DNA of 63,000 nucleotides. It comes from Leptospirales bacterium (GTDB lineage: Bacteria > Spirochaetota > Leptospiria > Leptospirales > Leptonemataceae). A program made the position numbers and the translations under genes. The notes beneath the pieces were generated by a model that ran no database searches, was not told the origin of the DNA, and was given only the letters and a program-made list of their open reading frames with translations. Position 1 is the stretch's first letter. Every line of letters starts with the position of its first letter. The stretch is taken from the NCBI GenBank assembly GCA_016788865.1, contig JAEUSB010000020.1, positions 1 to 63,000 on the forward strand, read 5' to 3'. This document shows, in pieces, positions 26,160-35,657 of this stretch.

Positions 26160-28329
26160 GGCTAAGATTGAGCTGACCGAGCCCTTCACAACACTGCCCC
26201 GGGGCGGTTACGTAACCGAAACGTCGGCCGGGTACATTCAGGTGGGTTCGCCGCCAGAGACAATCAAGGACACCATGTTCTTGCCGCGCAGCACACCGCA
26301 AGTCTTTGTTCTCCCCAACAAGTTCTTTCACGTCACCAAGGGCATTTCTGTTGCCGAGCTTGAGTTTCCAATCTACTATAACCACTTCCTCAGACAGAAG
26401 AAAACATACGTTGTCTGCACGGAAGAGCAACGCGAGCAATTGAAGGTTGTGTTGAATGAGGCTGTGTTTGGGCCGGAAGTGGTGGACCTTCGGTCAGAAT
26501 ATGTTCAGGGCGAACACACATTCGGCTATCCTGCGATGAAAGCGGAGATGGATTACTTTCGCGGGAATCGCGAGCTCGAAGATCTTGTCCGCTTCGTCAT
26601 CTTTAAAGACAACCGCGTCAGAGTGAATAACGTCGTTATTACCAAGAAAGAGGATGGGAACTTCATCATGCATGATGAAGACTGGAACAAGACGCTTGAG
26701 GTTCCAGGTGAAGTTGGATTCAATATTATCTACGATACCGGTGAACGTTTACCAGAGCCTTATCGCCCGCCGCTCCTTGGAATTACATGCCTTGGGCCTT
26801 CGCACGGATTTGATACCGAGGACAACACCAGTGGGTTCTTGCTATGGATCAATCACCAGGGTGTCATGGTGGATCCGCCGGTCAACTCAACCGAGTGGCT
26901 GAGAAAATCCAATGTAAACCCCAAACTGATCAATACAATTATCTTAACGCATACGCATGCAGATCATGATGCGGGTACGTTTCAGAAGATTCTAGAAGAA
27001 GGCAAGATTACGATCTACTCTACTGAAACCGTAATGCACTCCTTCATCAACAAGTATCATGCTCTGACGCAAATCCCTGTAAAAGAACTCTTCACGCTGT
27101 TTGAGTTCGTTCCGGTCATTGTCGGGAAAAGCTATATGATTGATGGAGCTGAATTTCGTTTCAGCTACGCCTTGCATTCTATTCCCAGCCTGAGTTTTGA
27201 ATTTACGTTCCAGGATTCCTCTTTCGTGTATTCGTCGGATCACCTCAACGACCCGGCAAAGTTCAAGGAGATGTATGAGAAGGGGATTCTAACAGAAACA
27301 CGCTACCGTGATCTGTTGAACTTCTCCTGGCATCATTCGATTATCTATCATGAGGCCGGAATTCCTCCGTTGCATACCCGCGTTGATTACCTGAAGACTC
27401 TGCCGGAAGAAATCCAGAAGAAGATCACAGTCTATCACATTGCAAAGAAAGACATGCCCAAGGATACCAAGCTTACCCTTGCTACTTTTGGGATGGAAAA
27501 TACAGTCTACCCTCCCATTACCCCGCCCAAGCACGAAGAAGCGTACAGGCTACTTGACGTGCTTTCAAATATTGATATTTTCCGCGGCTTTCCAATTTCA
27601 AAGTCCAAAGAATTTCTTACTCTCGTAGAAGAAGAACACTTCAAGCGCGGCGAATACATTATTCGCAAGGATACCCCTGGAGATAAGTTCTATATCATCC
27701 AATCCGGAAACGTGAAAGTGGAGGGAATGGAGCAGGAAGAAGAATCAAACGGAACCTTCAAGCGTTACGGTTCCTATGAGTATTTTGGCGAAGCGTCGCT
27801 TATCCTGGACAAACCCAGATCGGCCGATGTGATTGCAGAAACAGACGTAATTGCCCTAACAATCGAAAAGTCCCGTTTCCTGAACTTTATCAAGGGTTCT
27901 GATCTCATGGACAAGTTCGCCCGTCTCAACGAGATTCGCAAAACCGGAACCTGGGAAGTCCTCAGCCAATCGCGTCTATTGAGCGGCATCACATCAGCCC
28001 AAAAAACACAGCTTGAGCTCATCATGGACAGACGGAATTTCAGATCCGGATCATACCTGATCGAGCAGGGCAAGAACTTCTATGAGGCCTACATTATCAA
28101 GCATGGTTCCGTTGATGTAATCTCCAACGGTCGCGTGATTGAAAAGCTGAGTCGCGGTGATTTTATCGGTGAATTGTACAGCTTACAGAAAGAATCGCCA
28201 TCCAATTTAACGTTTAAATCGCAAACCGAACTGGATGTTTACGCAATCGATCGTACGCGTCTCATCGCATACATTGCGGACAATCCGGGCGTTTACATGC
28301 GTTTGAACTACGTCTACGGCGCAGCATAA
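26158..28329 (+). CDS. Metallo-beta-lactamase fold protein with two cNMP-binding domains
   Basis: A 723-residue cytoplasmic protein. An N-terminal ~210 residues have no motif I know. Residues ~215-460 are a metallo-beta-lactamase hydrolase with THTHADHD (metal ligands, ~264-270) and later His/Asp ligands in YSSDHLN and FSWHHS. Two CRP-type domains follow: ~475-600 with YFGEASLILDKPRSADV, a good phosphate-binding cassette, and ~610-715 with FIGELYSLQKESPSNLTF, where the Arg is missing so the site is probably degenerate. The architecture suggests a hydrolase gated by cAMP or cGMP, possibly a cyclic-nucleotide phosphodiesterase; that is inference. Confidence 0.8.
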   Translation: MAKIELTEPFTTLPRGGYVTETSAGYIQVGSPPETIKDTMFLPRSTPQVFVLPNKFFHVTKGISVAELEFPIYYNHFLRQKKTYVVCTEEQREQLKVVLNEAVFGPEVVDLRSEYVQGEHTFGYPAMKAEMDYFRGNRELEDLVRFVIFKDNRVRVNNVVITKKEDGNFIMHDEDWNKTLEVPGEVGFNIIYDTGERLPEPYRPPLLGITCLGPSHGFDTEDNTSGFLLWINHQGVMVDPPVNSTEWLRKSNVNPKLINTIILTHTHADHDAGTFQKILEEGKITIYSTETVMHSFINKYHALTQIPVKELFTLFEFVPVIVGKSYMIDGAEFRFSYALHSIPSLSFEFTFQDSSFVYSSDHLNDPAKFKEMYEKGILTETRYRDLLNFSWHHSIIYHEAGIPPLHTRVDYLKTLPEEIQKKITVYHIAKKDMPKDTKLTLATFGMENTVYPPITPPKHEEAYRLLDVLSNIDIFRGFPISKSKEFLTLVEEEHFKRGEYIIRKDTPGDKFYIIQSGNVKVEGMEQEEESNGTFKRYGSYEYFGEASLILDKPRSADVIAETDVIALTIEKSRFLNFIKGSDLMDKFARLNEIRKTGTWEVLSQSRLLSGITSAQKTQLELIMDRRNFRSGSYLIEQGKNFYEAYIIKHGSVDVISNGRVIEKLSRGDFIGELYSLQKESPSNLTFKSQTELDVYAIDRTRLIAYIADNPGVYMRLNYVYGAA

Positions 28330-29165
28330 AGCAGATAAAGTACGCGGATCGGCAGGATTGCCATGGTAGCAAGGCCAAGGCATGCGCCAAACGGTGCGGC
28401 CGCTTCGCGGGATCTTTTTATCACCATCGTGTAGAAGATCGATCCAGACGCGGCCAGGACAAACACGGGCATGCAATCTGGAAATCCCATGAAGAGCGAG
28501 ACCGCCCCCGCCAGCGGGATATCGCCAAAACCCAGTCCCTGGATTGACTTTTGTGAAATGAGATAGAGGAGCAGAAAGATGGCGAGCGTCCCACCCATGG
28601 CCGCGAGCGGCAGCCATGTTTCATCGGTCCAACGCAGATAGGTTAGAATTCCAGCCCAGAGGTACAGGAATGCAGTGTTCTCATGATCGAGCATGAAGTG
28701 ACGCGCGTCGGTTACAATGCTGATGATCAAATGTCCGCAGAAGAGCGTGTAAAAGAAAGCTACAGGCCAGCTATACCCCGCGTACAGCAGGCCAGGAAGC
28801 AAAAGGCCCGGATACAATTCTGCGGCCAGGTGCAAAGGTGAAATGCGTGTTCCACAGGCCTGGCACTGTCCGCGTGCCAGAAACCATCCAAAGATTGGCA
28901 GTAAATGCAAACGCGAAATCGGTGTTTCGCAGTTCATGCAAAACGACGGCCGCGCGAAAAATTCCTTCCACCGCCTTCTGTTGTCGCCGCGATACTGTCT
29001 GCGCGAGTCGGAGTAAAAGAAATACGAAACGCGCGTTGCAGTTGCGAAGTAGAAACTCCCGAGGACCAATCCAAGGATTCCTGCAAAGACGTAAGCGAAA
29101 GCAATGGGAATACTTGCCGATTCGGGCGTAGACGGCTGAAAGATCTGACGAAGTGTTTCGATCAC
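28314..29165 (-). CDS. Prepilin peptidase (A24 family)
   Basis: A 283-residue polytopic membrane protease that cleaves and N-methylates type IV pilin-like signals. The cytoplasmic loop has two zinc Cys pairs, CMNC and CQAC, 23 residues apart. The catalytic Asp residues are in IVTDARHFMLD and in the GLGFGDIPLAG motif. It overlaps the end of the convergent MBL gene by 16 bases and its ATG overlaps the aminotransferase stop. The pilin or secretion genes it serves are elsewhere. Confidence 0.88.
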   Translation of the reverse strand: MIETLRQIFQPSTPESASIPIAFAYVFAGILGLVLGSFYFATATRVSYFFYSDSRRQYRGDNRRRWKEFFARPSFCMNCETPISRLHLLPIFGWFLARGQCQACGTRISPLHLAAELYPGLLLPGLLYAGYSWPVAFFYTLFCGHLIISIVTDARHFMLDHENTAFLYLWAGILTYLRWTDETWLPLAAMGGTLAIFLLLYLISQKSIQGLGFGDIPLAGAVSLFMGFPDCMPVFVLAASGSIFYTMVIKRSREAAAPFGACLGLATMAILPIRVLYLLYAAP

Positions 29166-30262
29166 AACTTGCCAAGCAGTTCGAGAAATGCCTGCAGCCC
29201 CTCTTTCAAATTCTCCTCGGTAGTGGCATACGAGATGCGAATTGAGTCTGTTCGCGAACAGAAGATGCTTCCAGGAACCACGAGCAATTGTTTTTCAGCA
29301 ATGGCGCGCTCCACGAACGTGTCTTCATTTTCTCCGATTTGCGGAAAGATGTAGAAGGCACCACCTGGCTCCGGAAAAGTCAGTTTCCCGGTGAACGCTT
29401 TGACACACATGTCCCGATTCTTCTTATACATTTGAACATACGAACTCATGTCAAGATCCAGTGCTGCGATCCCGGCCCATTGAACGGGCGCGGGGGCGCA
29501 GACGATCGTATACTGTTGCAATGTGGTCATAGCCTTAATGACATCAGTTGGGCCGTGCGCCGATGCGAGGCGCAGTCCTGTCATGCTATATGTTTTTGAG
29601 AATCCGCTTAACGTCAGTGTATTTGGATAGATAGACGCAGCGCTTACGAATTGTTTTTCATAATCAAAGAGCTCGTATATTTCATCTGCCACGAGGAGCG
29701 AATTGCGGGCTTCCGCAAACTTTGCGAGATTCTGGATTTGCTCGCGTTTCATCACGTATCCGGTCGGGTTTGAAGGCGTACAAAAAACGATGAGCCGGAA
29801 ATCTCCCGGGGGAACTGCGTCGAGATCTGATTGCGTGAAGGTTTCCGGGATGGTGCTTACGCTGGCGTTGAAGTATTTAAGCAAGCTCCTGTAGATTAGA
29901 AAACAGGGTTCTGTAATGAGCACCCTCGTGCCCGGATCGATTGTGGCGAGGAGGATGAGTTGAATCAGGCTTGAGATGCCAGAGGTGACAAGGATGTCCT
30001 CGGGTTTAGCTGTGAAGCCGTTCACTTCTTTATATTTTTGTGCGAGCCGTTCCCGCAAGGGAAGGATTCCCTGTGTAGGAGTGTAAGCCGTCTTCCCCTC
30101 GCGCATTGCCTTTGTGATTGCGTCGAGAATTGGCTCAGGAGTGGCATAATGGGGCTGTCCAATGGATAGATTTATCGGACGGGTTAGTTTTGCCGCCAGG
30201 TCAAAAGCCCTACGTATCTTGGAAGTATCAATCCTGCTCATCCGCTCGGAAAGTGGGGTCAT
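29162..30262 (-). CDS. Class I/II PLP aminotransferase
   Basis: A 366-residue fold-type I aminotransferase. Lys223 in LSGFSKTYSMTGLRLA binds PLP; TPSNPTG (162-168) and VADEIYE (191-197) hold the cofactor; the final SIRISYATTEENL has the substrate-carboxylate Arg. Closest in style to aspartate- or aromatic-type class I enzymes, but the substrate cannot be set. Coupled by ATGA overlap with the prepilin peptidase gene, which is probably only positional. Divergent from the AAA/VWA gene. Confidence 0.85.
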   Translation of the reverse strand: MTPLSERMSRIDTSKIRRAFDLAAKLTRPINLSIGQPHYATPEPILDAITKAMREGKTAYTPTQGILPLRERLAQKYKEVNGFTAKPEDILVTSGISSLIQLILLATIDPGTRVLITEPCFLIYRSLLKYFNASVSTIPETFTQSDLDAVPPGDFRLIVFCTPSNPTGYVMKREQIQNLAKFAEARNSLLVADEIYELFDYEKQFVSAASIYPNTLTLSGFSKTYSMTGLRLASAHGPTDVIKAMTTLQQYTIVCAPAPVQWAGIAALDLDMSSYVQMYKKNRDMCVKAFTGKLTFPEPGGAFYIFPQIGENEDTFVERAIAEKQLLVVPGSIFCSRTDSIRISYATTEENLKEGLQAFLELLGKL

Positions 30263-30338
30263 GAAATGCTCCAGAAAATTTCTTTTCAGTCTTTATGCCA
30301 GGCGCGGGGATGGCTCAGGCAGAGGTCCTCTTTAGAAA

Positions 30339-33300
30339 ATGAGCGTCGTGCGTATAGCCGGAATTGACGTGCCCGTCAGCGATCGCAATGGCGAATGGCT
30401 GCCAGATACAAGTCTTGTACTGACCCCAACTACGCTGCGCAATTTGCAGAAGATACTGCATCCGCTGAAGGCTGGAATTCCCATTCTGCTCGTGGGCGAT
30501 GCCGGAGTCGGAAAGAACGCTCTCATTTACTATATAAACGCACTGCGTCGTCATCCAACCATTCGCTACAGCTTCAACGAGGATACACTTCCCGAGGATA
30601 TGGTCGGAGCCTACCGCGTAGATCCAATGCACTCCTTCATCTGGTCTGACGGTCCACTCACAAGAGCCTTGCGCACCGGCGCCGTGTTCGTTGCAGATGA
30701 AATGAACCTGGCTCCTCCGGAAGTATTGAAGCGTTTCCTTTCCGTGTTTGCAGAGCAGAACATTCAGATTCTCGAGGGTGACTCTTCAACTCTGCCAGCA
30801 GCTGAGGGTTTTCACTTTATCGCAACGCAGAACCCGGCCGAAGGTTTTGAAGGTAGAAAGAATCTGCCGCGGGAAATTCAGAAGTATTTCGCAACCATCT
30901 ACGTTGATCCATATCCGGACGATGAAATCATCCAAATTCTTGCCGGCACCCATCCAACGGTGGATGCTGAATGGATTCGTTCGGTAGTCGCCATCAACAC
31001 AAAGATTGAAAATGCAATCCTGAAGCGTGAAATCGGCACGCGCGATCTTGAGCGATATCACTTCAACCTGCGAAATATGAATCGCTTGTGTTTCCGGTTG
31101 GCTGCAGCTCCAACGGCAGCGGCAAAACAGCGCGAGCTGTACGATATCTACGTGCATCCATTCCGCCAGGCAGAGGATAAGAAATTTATCCAGGAGCTAA
31201 TCCACAGCGTCATCGCTGACAAACATGAGGAATCGGACGTTAAGATCGCAGTTGCAAATGATTCCATGAAGCTCGGACATGCGGTTCTGGTTCCGGGATC
31301 CGGTAAGACAGAAAAATCTGACATTGATTCGGCCCTTCAAACGTTCCCACCTGTAGTTTCGCGCCTTCCATTCCTTGCGTCGATTGGTCGAGCAATCGAA
31401 ATGCGCGAGAACATTCTGCTCGAAAGTGATGCCGATGTTGAGCCGGAAGAATACGTTGAGTTCTTTGCTCGCCTGATGGGTGCGAAGCTTACGGTGGTTC
31501 ATCTTTCCAAGGGCATGCACACGTCTGATATCCTGGGCGGACTCAAGCCGGTGCGCGAACGCGAACTGGCCTGGGTGGACGGGCCTATTACTCGTGCGGT
31601 CAGAAACGGTGATTATCTGTTGATTCGCGGCCTCGAGGCTGCCGGTCCAGAGCTAGTAGAAAAGCTGAACATGCTCCTGGACGACGCCAAGGCGCTTCTG
31701 CTTCCGCCGGAAGCAGGCGAAAAGGATCCTTTAATCCTCAAAGAGAAGGCAGTCATCTTTGCTCTTAAAGTCTTTAGAAACACAAAGAGCACGCCAACCA
31801 TCTCGCGTGCCTTCCGAAATCGATTCAGTTCGATCGTAGTGCCTGCAATCACGGATCCAGAAAGCCTGGAAGAGATTGTCCTGGTGGCCCTCGAAGCGGG
31901 CGAAGAAGATCCGGGAATGCGTGAGCTTGCATCGCGCATGGTGCAGTTCCATTTGAAGATTCGTTCGCTTGCAGAAAAAAGAGAAATAGGGTCCGGCAAT
32001 ATTCAGCCGTATGCCTATGGCCTGACAAATCTCCATCGCTGGGCGGACTTGCTTTCGACAACGCTTGCTGCCCTTGAAAGCGGACAGGATCTACACGACT
32101 CAATCGTCCGCACTGCCGGGATTTCTTACCTGAACGAGATCAGCGATCCAATTGAGCGAGAAAAGGTTTATCAGATTCTTGAGCGCCTGCTTGCAAGCAT
32201 GCCACTTGATGAAGTCGCAGCCGATGTATCGGCCCTAAAAAAAAAACCGATCGTCAAACAAAACAAGTTCGGTAAGCGGATAGACTGGAATCCGGAAGAG
32301 CATTTTCGCGAGGCTAACACAGGTAGAGCCAAGCGAAAAGTAAACGGAAACGATCTCAAGAAAGGGATCAATATCAACACGCCAGAAACCGGCGGCGGCA
32401 CCAAGGAAGGGCAGGATGCCTGGTATGGTGAAGACACACAAGGGAATCGCGGCCAGGGTCCGGTGGGCAGTGGTGGCGGCGGCTGGGGCTATCGCACCGA
32501 AGAGTTGTACCAAGAATTCCTCAAAAAACGTCGCGCGCTCTGGGAATACAATCTCGGCGTGTCGCTGAAAGATTTTCATGAGATTTTCGGTCCTGAAATT
32601 GAACGCGTAGTAATTGATTTTGATCGGTTGTTGGATCCAAGATCTGATATTCATCGCAGATATCAGAGCCACGGTTCACGCGTGGACGGCAGACGTTATC
32701 TGGCATACATTTCAGGCAAAGGCGACGGTCGTGTATTTGACAAAACCACGGTTACGCTGGAACGAGATCGACTCAAAGGCGTCGAGATTATTTTCGCAAT
32801 GAACAAAGGTCGCCGGATTTTCAATTTCGAATACTCGATTGCAACCCTGGTTTCGATTCTGAGCAGTTGTATCATTCTCAGCAATCACAAGGTACCTGTT
32901 GGGGTCGTTGGTTATTCTGATCTTACAAATGGCAAGAAAGACATTGATCTTTCCTGGTTCAAGAATCTGGAAGAAGACTACACCAACCAGACAGAAGAAC
33001 ACCTGTTCAATGGCCTTTCGCGAGACTGGCATGGGGACACTATATCAGAATCAGAAACTCTGATCCCTCTGGCAGATAGCTTCTCGCCGGCAGCCACCAC
33101 AAAGATTCTGGTTATGCTCTCAGACTTCCGGGGAGCCCGGGCCAAGCTCAAGCCAGAGGACACCGTAAGTTCCCGTGAAGGAATGGATCTCCAGAGCACG
33201 ATTGAACAACTGGCACGGCGCGAAATTCATTTCCTGGGTGTGGGCCTTGGACCGAAGTCGCTGGCGGATTATTTCTTTCCCGAGTACCTCAGCGTCAGCG

Positions 33301-33377
33301 GAGAGAACTACGCAAACCTGCCCGTCCTGCTATCCAACAAGATTTCCGAGATCATTCACCGCCACCATCGTTCATGA
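30339..33377 (+). CDS. Midasin-like protein: two AAA modules and a VWA-like domain
   Basis: A 1012-residue protein. AAA module 1 (~25-300) is of the MoxR/dynein-related AAA_5 type with GDAGVGKN (53-60, Asn replacing the usual Thr/Ser) and Walker B VFVADEMN (~115-122). AAA module 2 (~350-600) keeps the fold landmarks (MHTSDILGGLKP, GPITRAVRNGDYLLIRGLEAA) but its Walker A position reads LLESDADVEP, with no P-loop. A Gly-rich linker (~690-715) leads to a VWA-like C-terminus, where the MIDAS DxSxS place reads FAMNKGRR. The layout echoes midasin and BchD/BchI-type remodelling machines. Coupled to a gamma-carbonic-anhydrase-like gene by ATGA overlap. Substrate unknown. Confidence 0.78.
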   Translation: MSVVRIAGIDVPVSDRNGEWLPDTSLVLTPTTLRNLQKILHPLKAGIPILLVGDAGVGKNALIYYINALRRHPTIRYSFNEDTLPEDMVGAYRVDPMHSFIWSDGPLTRALRTGAVFVADEMNLAPPEVLKRFLSVFAEQNIQILEGDSSTLPAAEGFHFIATQNPAEGFEGRKNLPREIQKYFATIYVDPYPDDEIIQILAGTHPTVDAEWIRSVVAINTKIENAILKREIGTRDLERYHFNLRNMNRLCFRLAAAPTAAAKQRELYDIYVHPFRQAEDKKFIQELIHSVIADKHEESDVKIAVANDSMKLGHAVLVPGSGKTEKSDIDSALQTFPPVVSRLPFLASIGRAIEMRENILLESDADVEPEEYVEFFARLMGAKLTVVHLSKGMHTSDILGGLKPVRERELAWVDGPITRAVRNGDYLLIRGLEAAGPELVEKLNMLLDDAKALLLPPEAGEKDPLILKEKAVIFALKVFRNTKSTPTISRAFRNRFSSIVVPAITDPESLEEIVLVALEAGEEDPGMRELASRMVQFHLKIRSLAEKREIGSGNIQPYAYGLTNLHRWADLLSTTLAALESGQDLHDSIVRTAGISYLNEISDPIEREKVYQILERLLASMPLDEVAADVSALKKKPIVKQNKFGKRIDWNPEEHFREANTGRAKRKVNGNDLKKGININTPETGGGTKEGQDAWYGEDTQGNRGQGPVGSGGGGWGYRTEELYQEFLKKRRALWEYNLGVSLKDFHEIFGPEIERVVIDFDRLLDPRSDIHRRYQSHGSRVDGRRYLAYISGKGDGRVFDKTTVTLERDRLKGVEIIFAMNKGRRIFNFEYSIATLVSILSSCIILSNHKVPVGVVGYSDLTNGKKDIDLSWFKNLEEDYTNQTEEHLFNGLSRDWHGDTISESETLIPLADSFSPAATTKILVMLSDFRGARAKLKPEDTVSSREGMDLQSTIEQLARREIHFLGVGLGPKSLADYFFPEYLSVSGENYANLPVLLSNKISEIIHRHHRS

Positions 33378-34036
33378 AATCAAAAAAGAAAAGCGCTTCG
33401 CCAGGGAAAAAAGTTCCGCAAAAAGGACGAGCGCTGGTTTCTGGGGCTCTGGCTAAGCGACGTGCAAAAGCACCAGAACCGCATTGCTATGTACATCCCG
33501 ATGCAACCGTCATGGGTGACGTAATTATCGGCAAAGATAGTTCAATTTGGCCCGGTGCCGTGCTGCGGGGCGATATGAATCAAATCACGATTGGTTCCAT
33601 GGTGAACATTCAGGACAATTGCACCCTGCACGTGGACAACAAGGCCGGTCTAAGCATTGGAGATTATACCCTGGTCGGGCACAATTGCATGATCCATTCC
33701 TGCACAATAGGACGCGCCTGTCTCATTGGGATTGGGAGCATCATCCTTGAAGGTGCGGTGATTGGCGATGGCGCCATGATTACGGCTGGTTGCTTGATTC
33801 GGGGGGGGAAGAAAATTCCTCCGTTTGCTCTCGTTGTGTCCAACGGCGGTGAGCTTACCGTTTATGAGAACAAGGCCAAGACTGTCCTGACGATTGCCGG
33901 GAGCATAGAGTACCTGGAACTTGCGAAACGCGCGGTCAAGGAAGTCTACGGGCCTTTTAGCAAGGAAGATGAAGAACGATTTTTGACTCAGGCGAAACGA
34001 ATTCATTCAGAATTGTTTTCATCCCGGTCAGTTTGA
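33374..34036 (+). CDS. Gamma-carbonic anhydrase family hexapeptide protein
   Basis: A 220-residue left-handed beta-helix protein of the gamma-class carbonic anhydrase/YrdA/PaaY type. The three metal His are H86, H103 and H108 ([14 protein letters not shown]), with RGDMN at 65-69 and [16 protein letters not shown] typical. A basic 35-residue extension precedes the domain. Members form trimers; many are of unproven activity. Starts within the stop of the AAA/VWA gene and is followed by ribBA after 14 bases, so all three may share a transcript. Confidence 0.85.
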   Translation: MKSKKKSASPGKKVPQKGRALVSGALAKRRAKAPEPHCYVHPDATVMGDVIIGKDSSIWPGAVLRGDMNQITIGSMVNIQDNCTLHVDNKAGLSIGDYTLVGHNCMIHSCTIGRACLIGIGSIILEGAVIGDGAMITAGCLIRGGKKIPPFALVVSNGGELTVYENKAKTVLTIAGSIEYLELAKRAVKEVYGPFSKEDEERFLTQAKRIHSELFSSRSV

Positions 34037-34050
34037 GAGGAGTCCCTGAT

Positions 34051-35256
34051 ATGAACGCAAAGACAAGAACAGAGCAGGCGATCGAAGAAATCCGCAGCGG
34101 AAAGATGATCATTCTCGTCGATTCGGAAGACCGGGAAAATGAAGGGGATCTTGTAATTGCCGCCGAATACGCAGATGCGGCTGCCGTAAACTTCATGGCA
34201 ACGCACGGTCGCGGGCTAATCTGTGTTCCCGTTCCTGAAGACACGGCAGCGCGTTTGGACCTGGGGCCAATGGTTCGCAAGAACACAGATCAGTATCGCA
34301 CGAATTTTACTGTTTCTGTTGATGCAGCACATGGAACGACAACCGGCATCTCGGCTCAGGATCGGGCCGTGACCATTAAGGTACTGGCTGAGCCTTCTTC
34401 CCGGGCAGAGGATCTCATTCGCCCCGGTCACGTCTTTCCTCTGATCGCGGCGTCGGGTGGTGTGTTGCGTCGGGCAGGACACACTGAGGCGTCCACTGAC
34501 CTGGCTCGACTGGCGGGTTTGAAGCCAGCAGCCGTCATTTGTGAAATCATGAATGAAGACGGCTCCATGGCGCGTATGCCGGACCTCCAGGAATTCGCAA
34601 AGAAGCACAGTCTCAGCATCTATACAATTGAAGATTTGATTCGCTATCGCAGGCAACACGATTCATTGATTCGTCTTGAAGTGGACGCAAGGATTCCAAG
34701 CGAGTATGGCGATTTTCGCGTCTTTGCATATTCAACGACGGTTGATGATAAAGTTCATCTTGCAATGGTCCATGGCGATGTACATGGCAAGGAATCAGTT
34801 CCAGTTCGAGTTCACAGTGAGTGCCTGACGGGTGACGTGTTTCATTCGCTTCGGTGTGACTGCGGAGAACAACTGGCGCGCGCACTGTCGTTTATATCCA
34901 CGCAGGAATGCGGCGTGTTGCTCTACATGCGCCAGGAAGGCCGCGGTATTGGTTTATTGAATAAACTTCGTGCGTACGAACTACAGGATGGTGGTCTGGA
35001 TACTGTTGAAGCAAATGAGAAACTCGGCTTTGCGGCCGACTTGCGCGACTACGGAATTGGCGCACAGATACTATCTTCGCTGGGCTTAACTTCAATGAAA
35101 CTCATAACCAACAATCCCAGGAAGATCGTGGGCCTCGAGGGGCATGGTCTCGTGATCACGGGAAGGATTCCGCTCGCCGTTAAGGCAGGGGATGAAAACC
35201 GCAACTATTTGAAGACCAAGAAAGAGCGATTGGGACATTTACTGGATACAGTCTAG
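34051..35256 (+). CDS. ribBA: RibBA, bifunctional riboflavin synthesis enzyme
   Basis: A 401-residue fusion of DHBP synthase (RibB, ~1-205) and GTP cyclohydrolase II (RibA, ~206-401), which provide both precursors of riboflavin. RibB signature: [35 protein letters not shown] and [14 protein letters not shown]. RibA: the zinc Cys of [21 protein letters not shown] and the [14 protein letters not shown] loop. GAGAGGAG stands upstream of ATG 34051. No FMN riboswitch is visible, as the gene follows the preceding one closely. Confidence 0.95.
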   Translation: MNAKTRTEQAIEEIRSGKMIILVDSEDRENEGDLVIAAEYADAAAVNFMATHGRGLICVPVPEDTAARLDLGPMVRKNTDQYRTNFTVSVDAAHGTTTGISAQDRAVTIKVLAEPSSRAEDLIRPGHVFPLIAASGGVLRRAGHTEASTDLARLAGLKPAAVICEIMNEDGSMARMPDLQEFAKKHSLSIYTIEDLIRYRRQHDSLIRLEVDARIPSEYGDFRVFAYSTTVDDKVHLAMVHGDVHGKESVPVRVHSECLTGDVFHSLRCDCGEQLARALSFISTQECGVLLYMRQEGRGIGLLNKLRAYELQDGGLDTVEANEKLGFAADLRDYGIGAQILSSLGLTSMKLITNNPRKIVGLEGHGLVITGRIPLAVKAGDENRNYLKTKKERLGHLLDTV

Positions 35257-35275
35257 ACTCCAGCAGCCGGGCTTG

Positions 35276-35578
35276 CTATGTCTTTGATTTGGGGACAACC
35301 AGAACGGAAATCCCGATGGTCCGAATAATCCCGGCCACGGCTTCTGCGTCCGACTGATTGCCCTCGAATACTTCTGCCTGCCCATTCTGATCGACGGCCA
35401 GCGCAATGTCGTAGGCCTCTGCGAACGATATTGCCAGTGCCCGCATACAAACGTCTATCACCTGTTCGTACGTGTTCACATTGTTATCTAGAATGATTAC
35501 AGAATAGTTCTCAGAAGCGGATTGCCCTGAATTCGGGAATAGCTCCCGGTTCGCCTGTCGCAGCTCTAGCTCAAGCAT
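35276..35578 (-). CDS. ClpS-like adaptor domain protein
   Basis: A 100-residue protein whose core (YSVIILDNNVNTYEQVIDVC...AYDIALAVDQNG...AEAVAGIIRTIG) follows the ClpS fold, the adaptor that hands N-degron substrates to ClpA/ClpC. The substrate-pocket residues differ: the usual Asn-Asp pair reads Asp-Asn and the His of VHxxG is Asp. It may deliver other substrates or bind something else. ATG 35578 leaves ~22 residues before the domain; longer frames upstream look non-coding. Convergent with ribBA (19 bases). Confidence 0.72.
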   Translation of the reverse strand: MLELELRQANRELFPNSGQSASENYSVIILDNNVNTYEQVIDVCMRALAISFAEAYDIALAVDQNGQAEVFEGNQSDAEAVAGIIRTIGISVLVVPKSKT

Positions 35579-35657
35579 TGACTCTAGAACGCATCTCAGG
35601 CTGGCCGATGCAATAAAAATAAATTGATTCGCAGGCGGTATTGGGGGAAGTGATAGT

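Noticed and set aside
34021..34050. FMN riboswitch in front of ribBA
   Set aside because: Only 14 bases lie between the previous stop and the start, and no RFN-like conserved bases are seen nearby.
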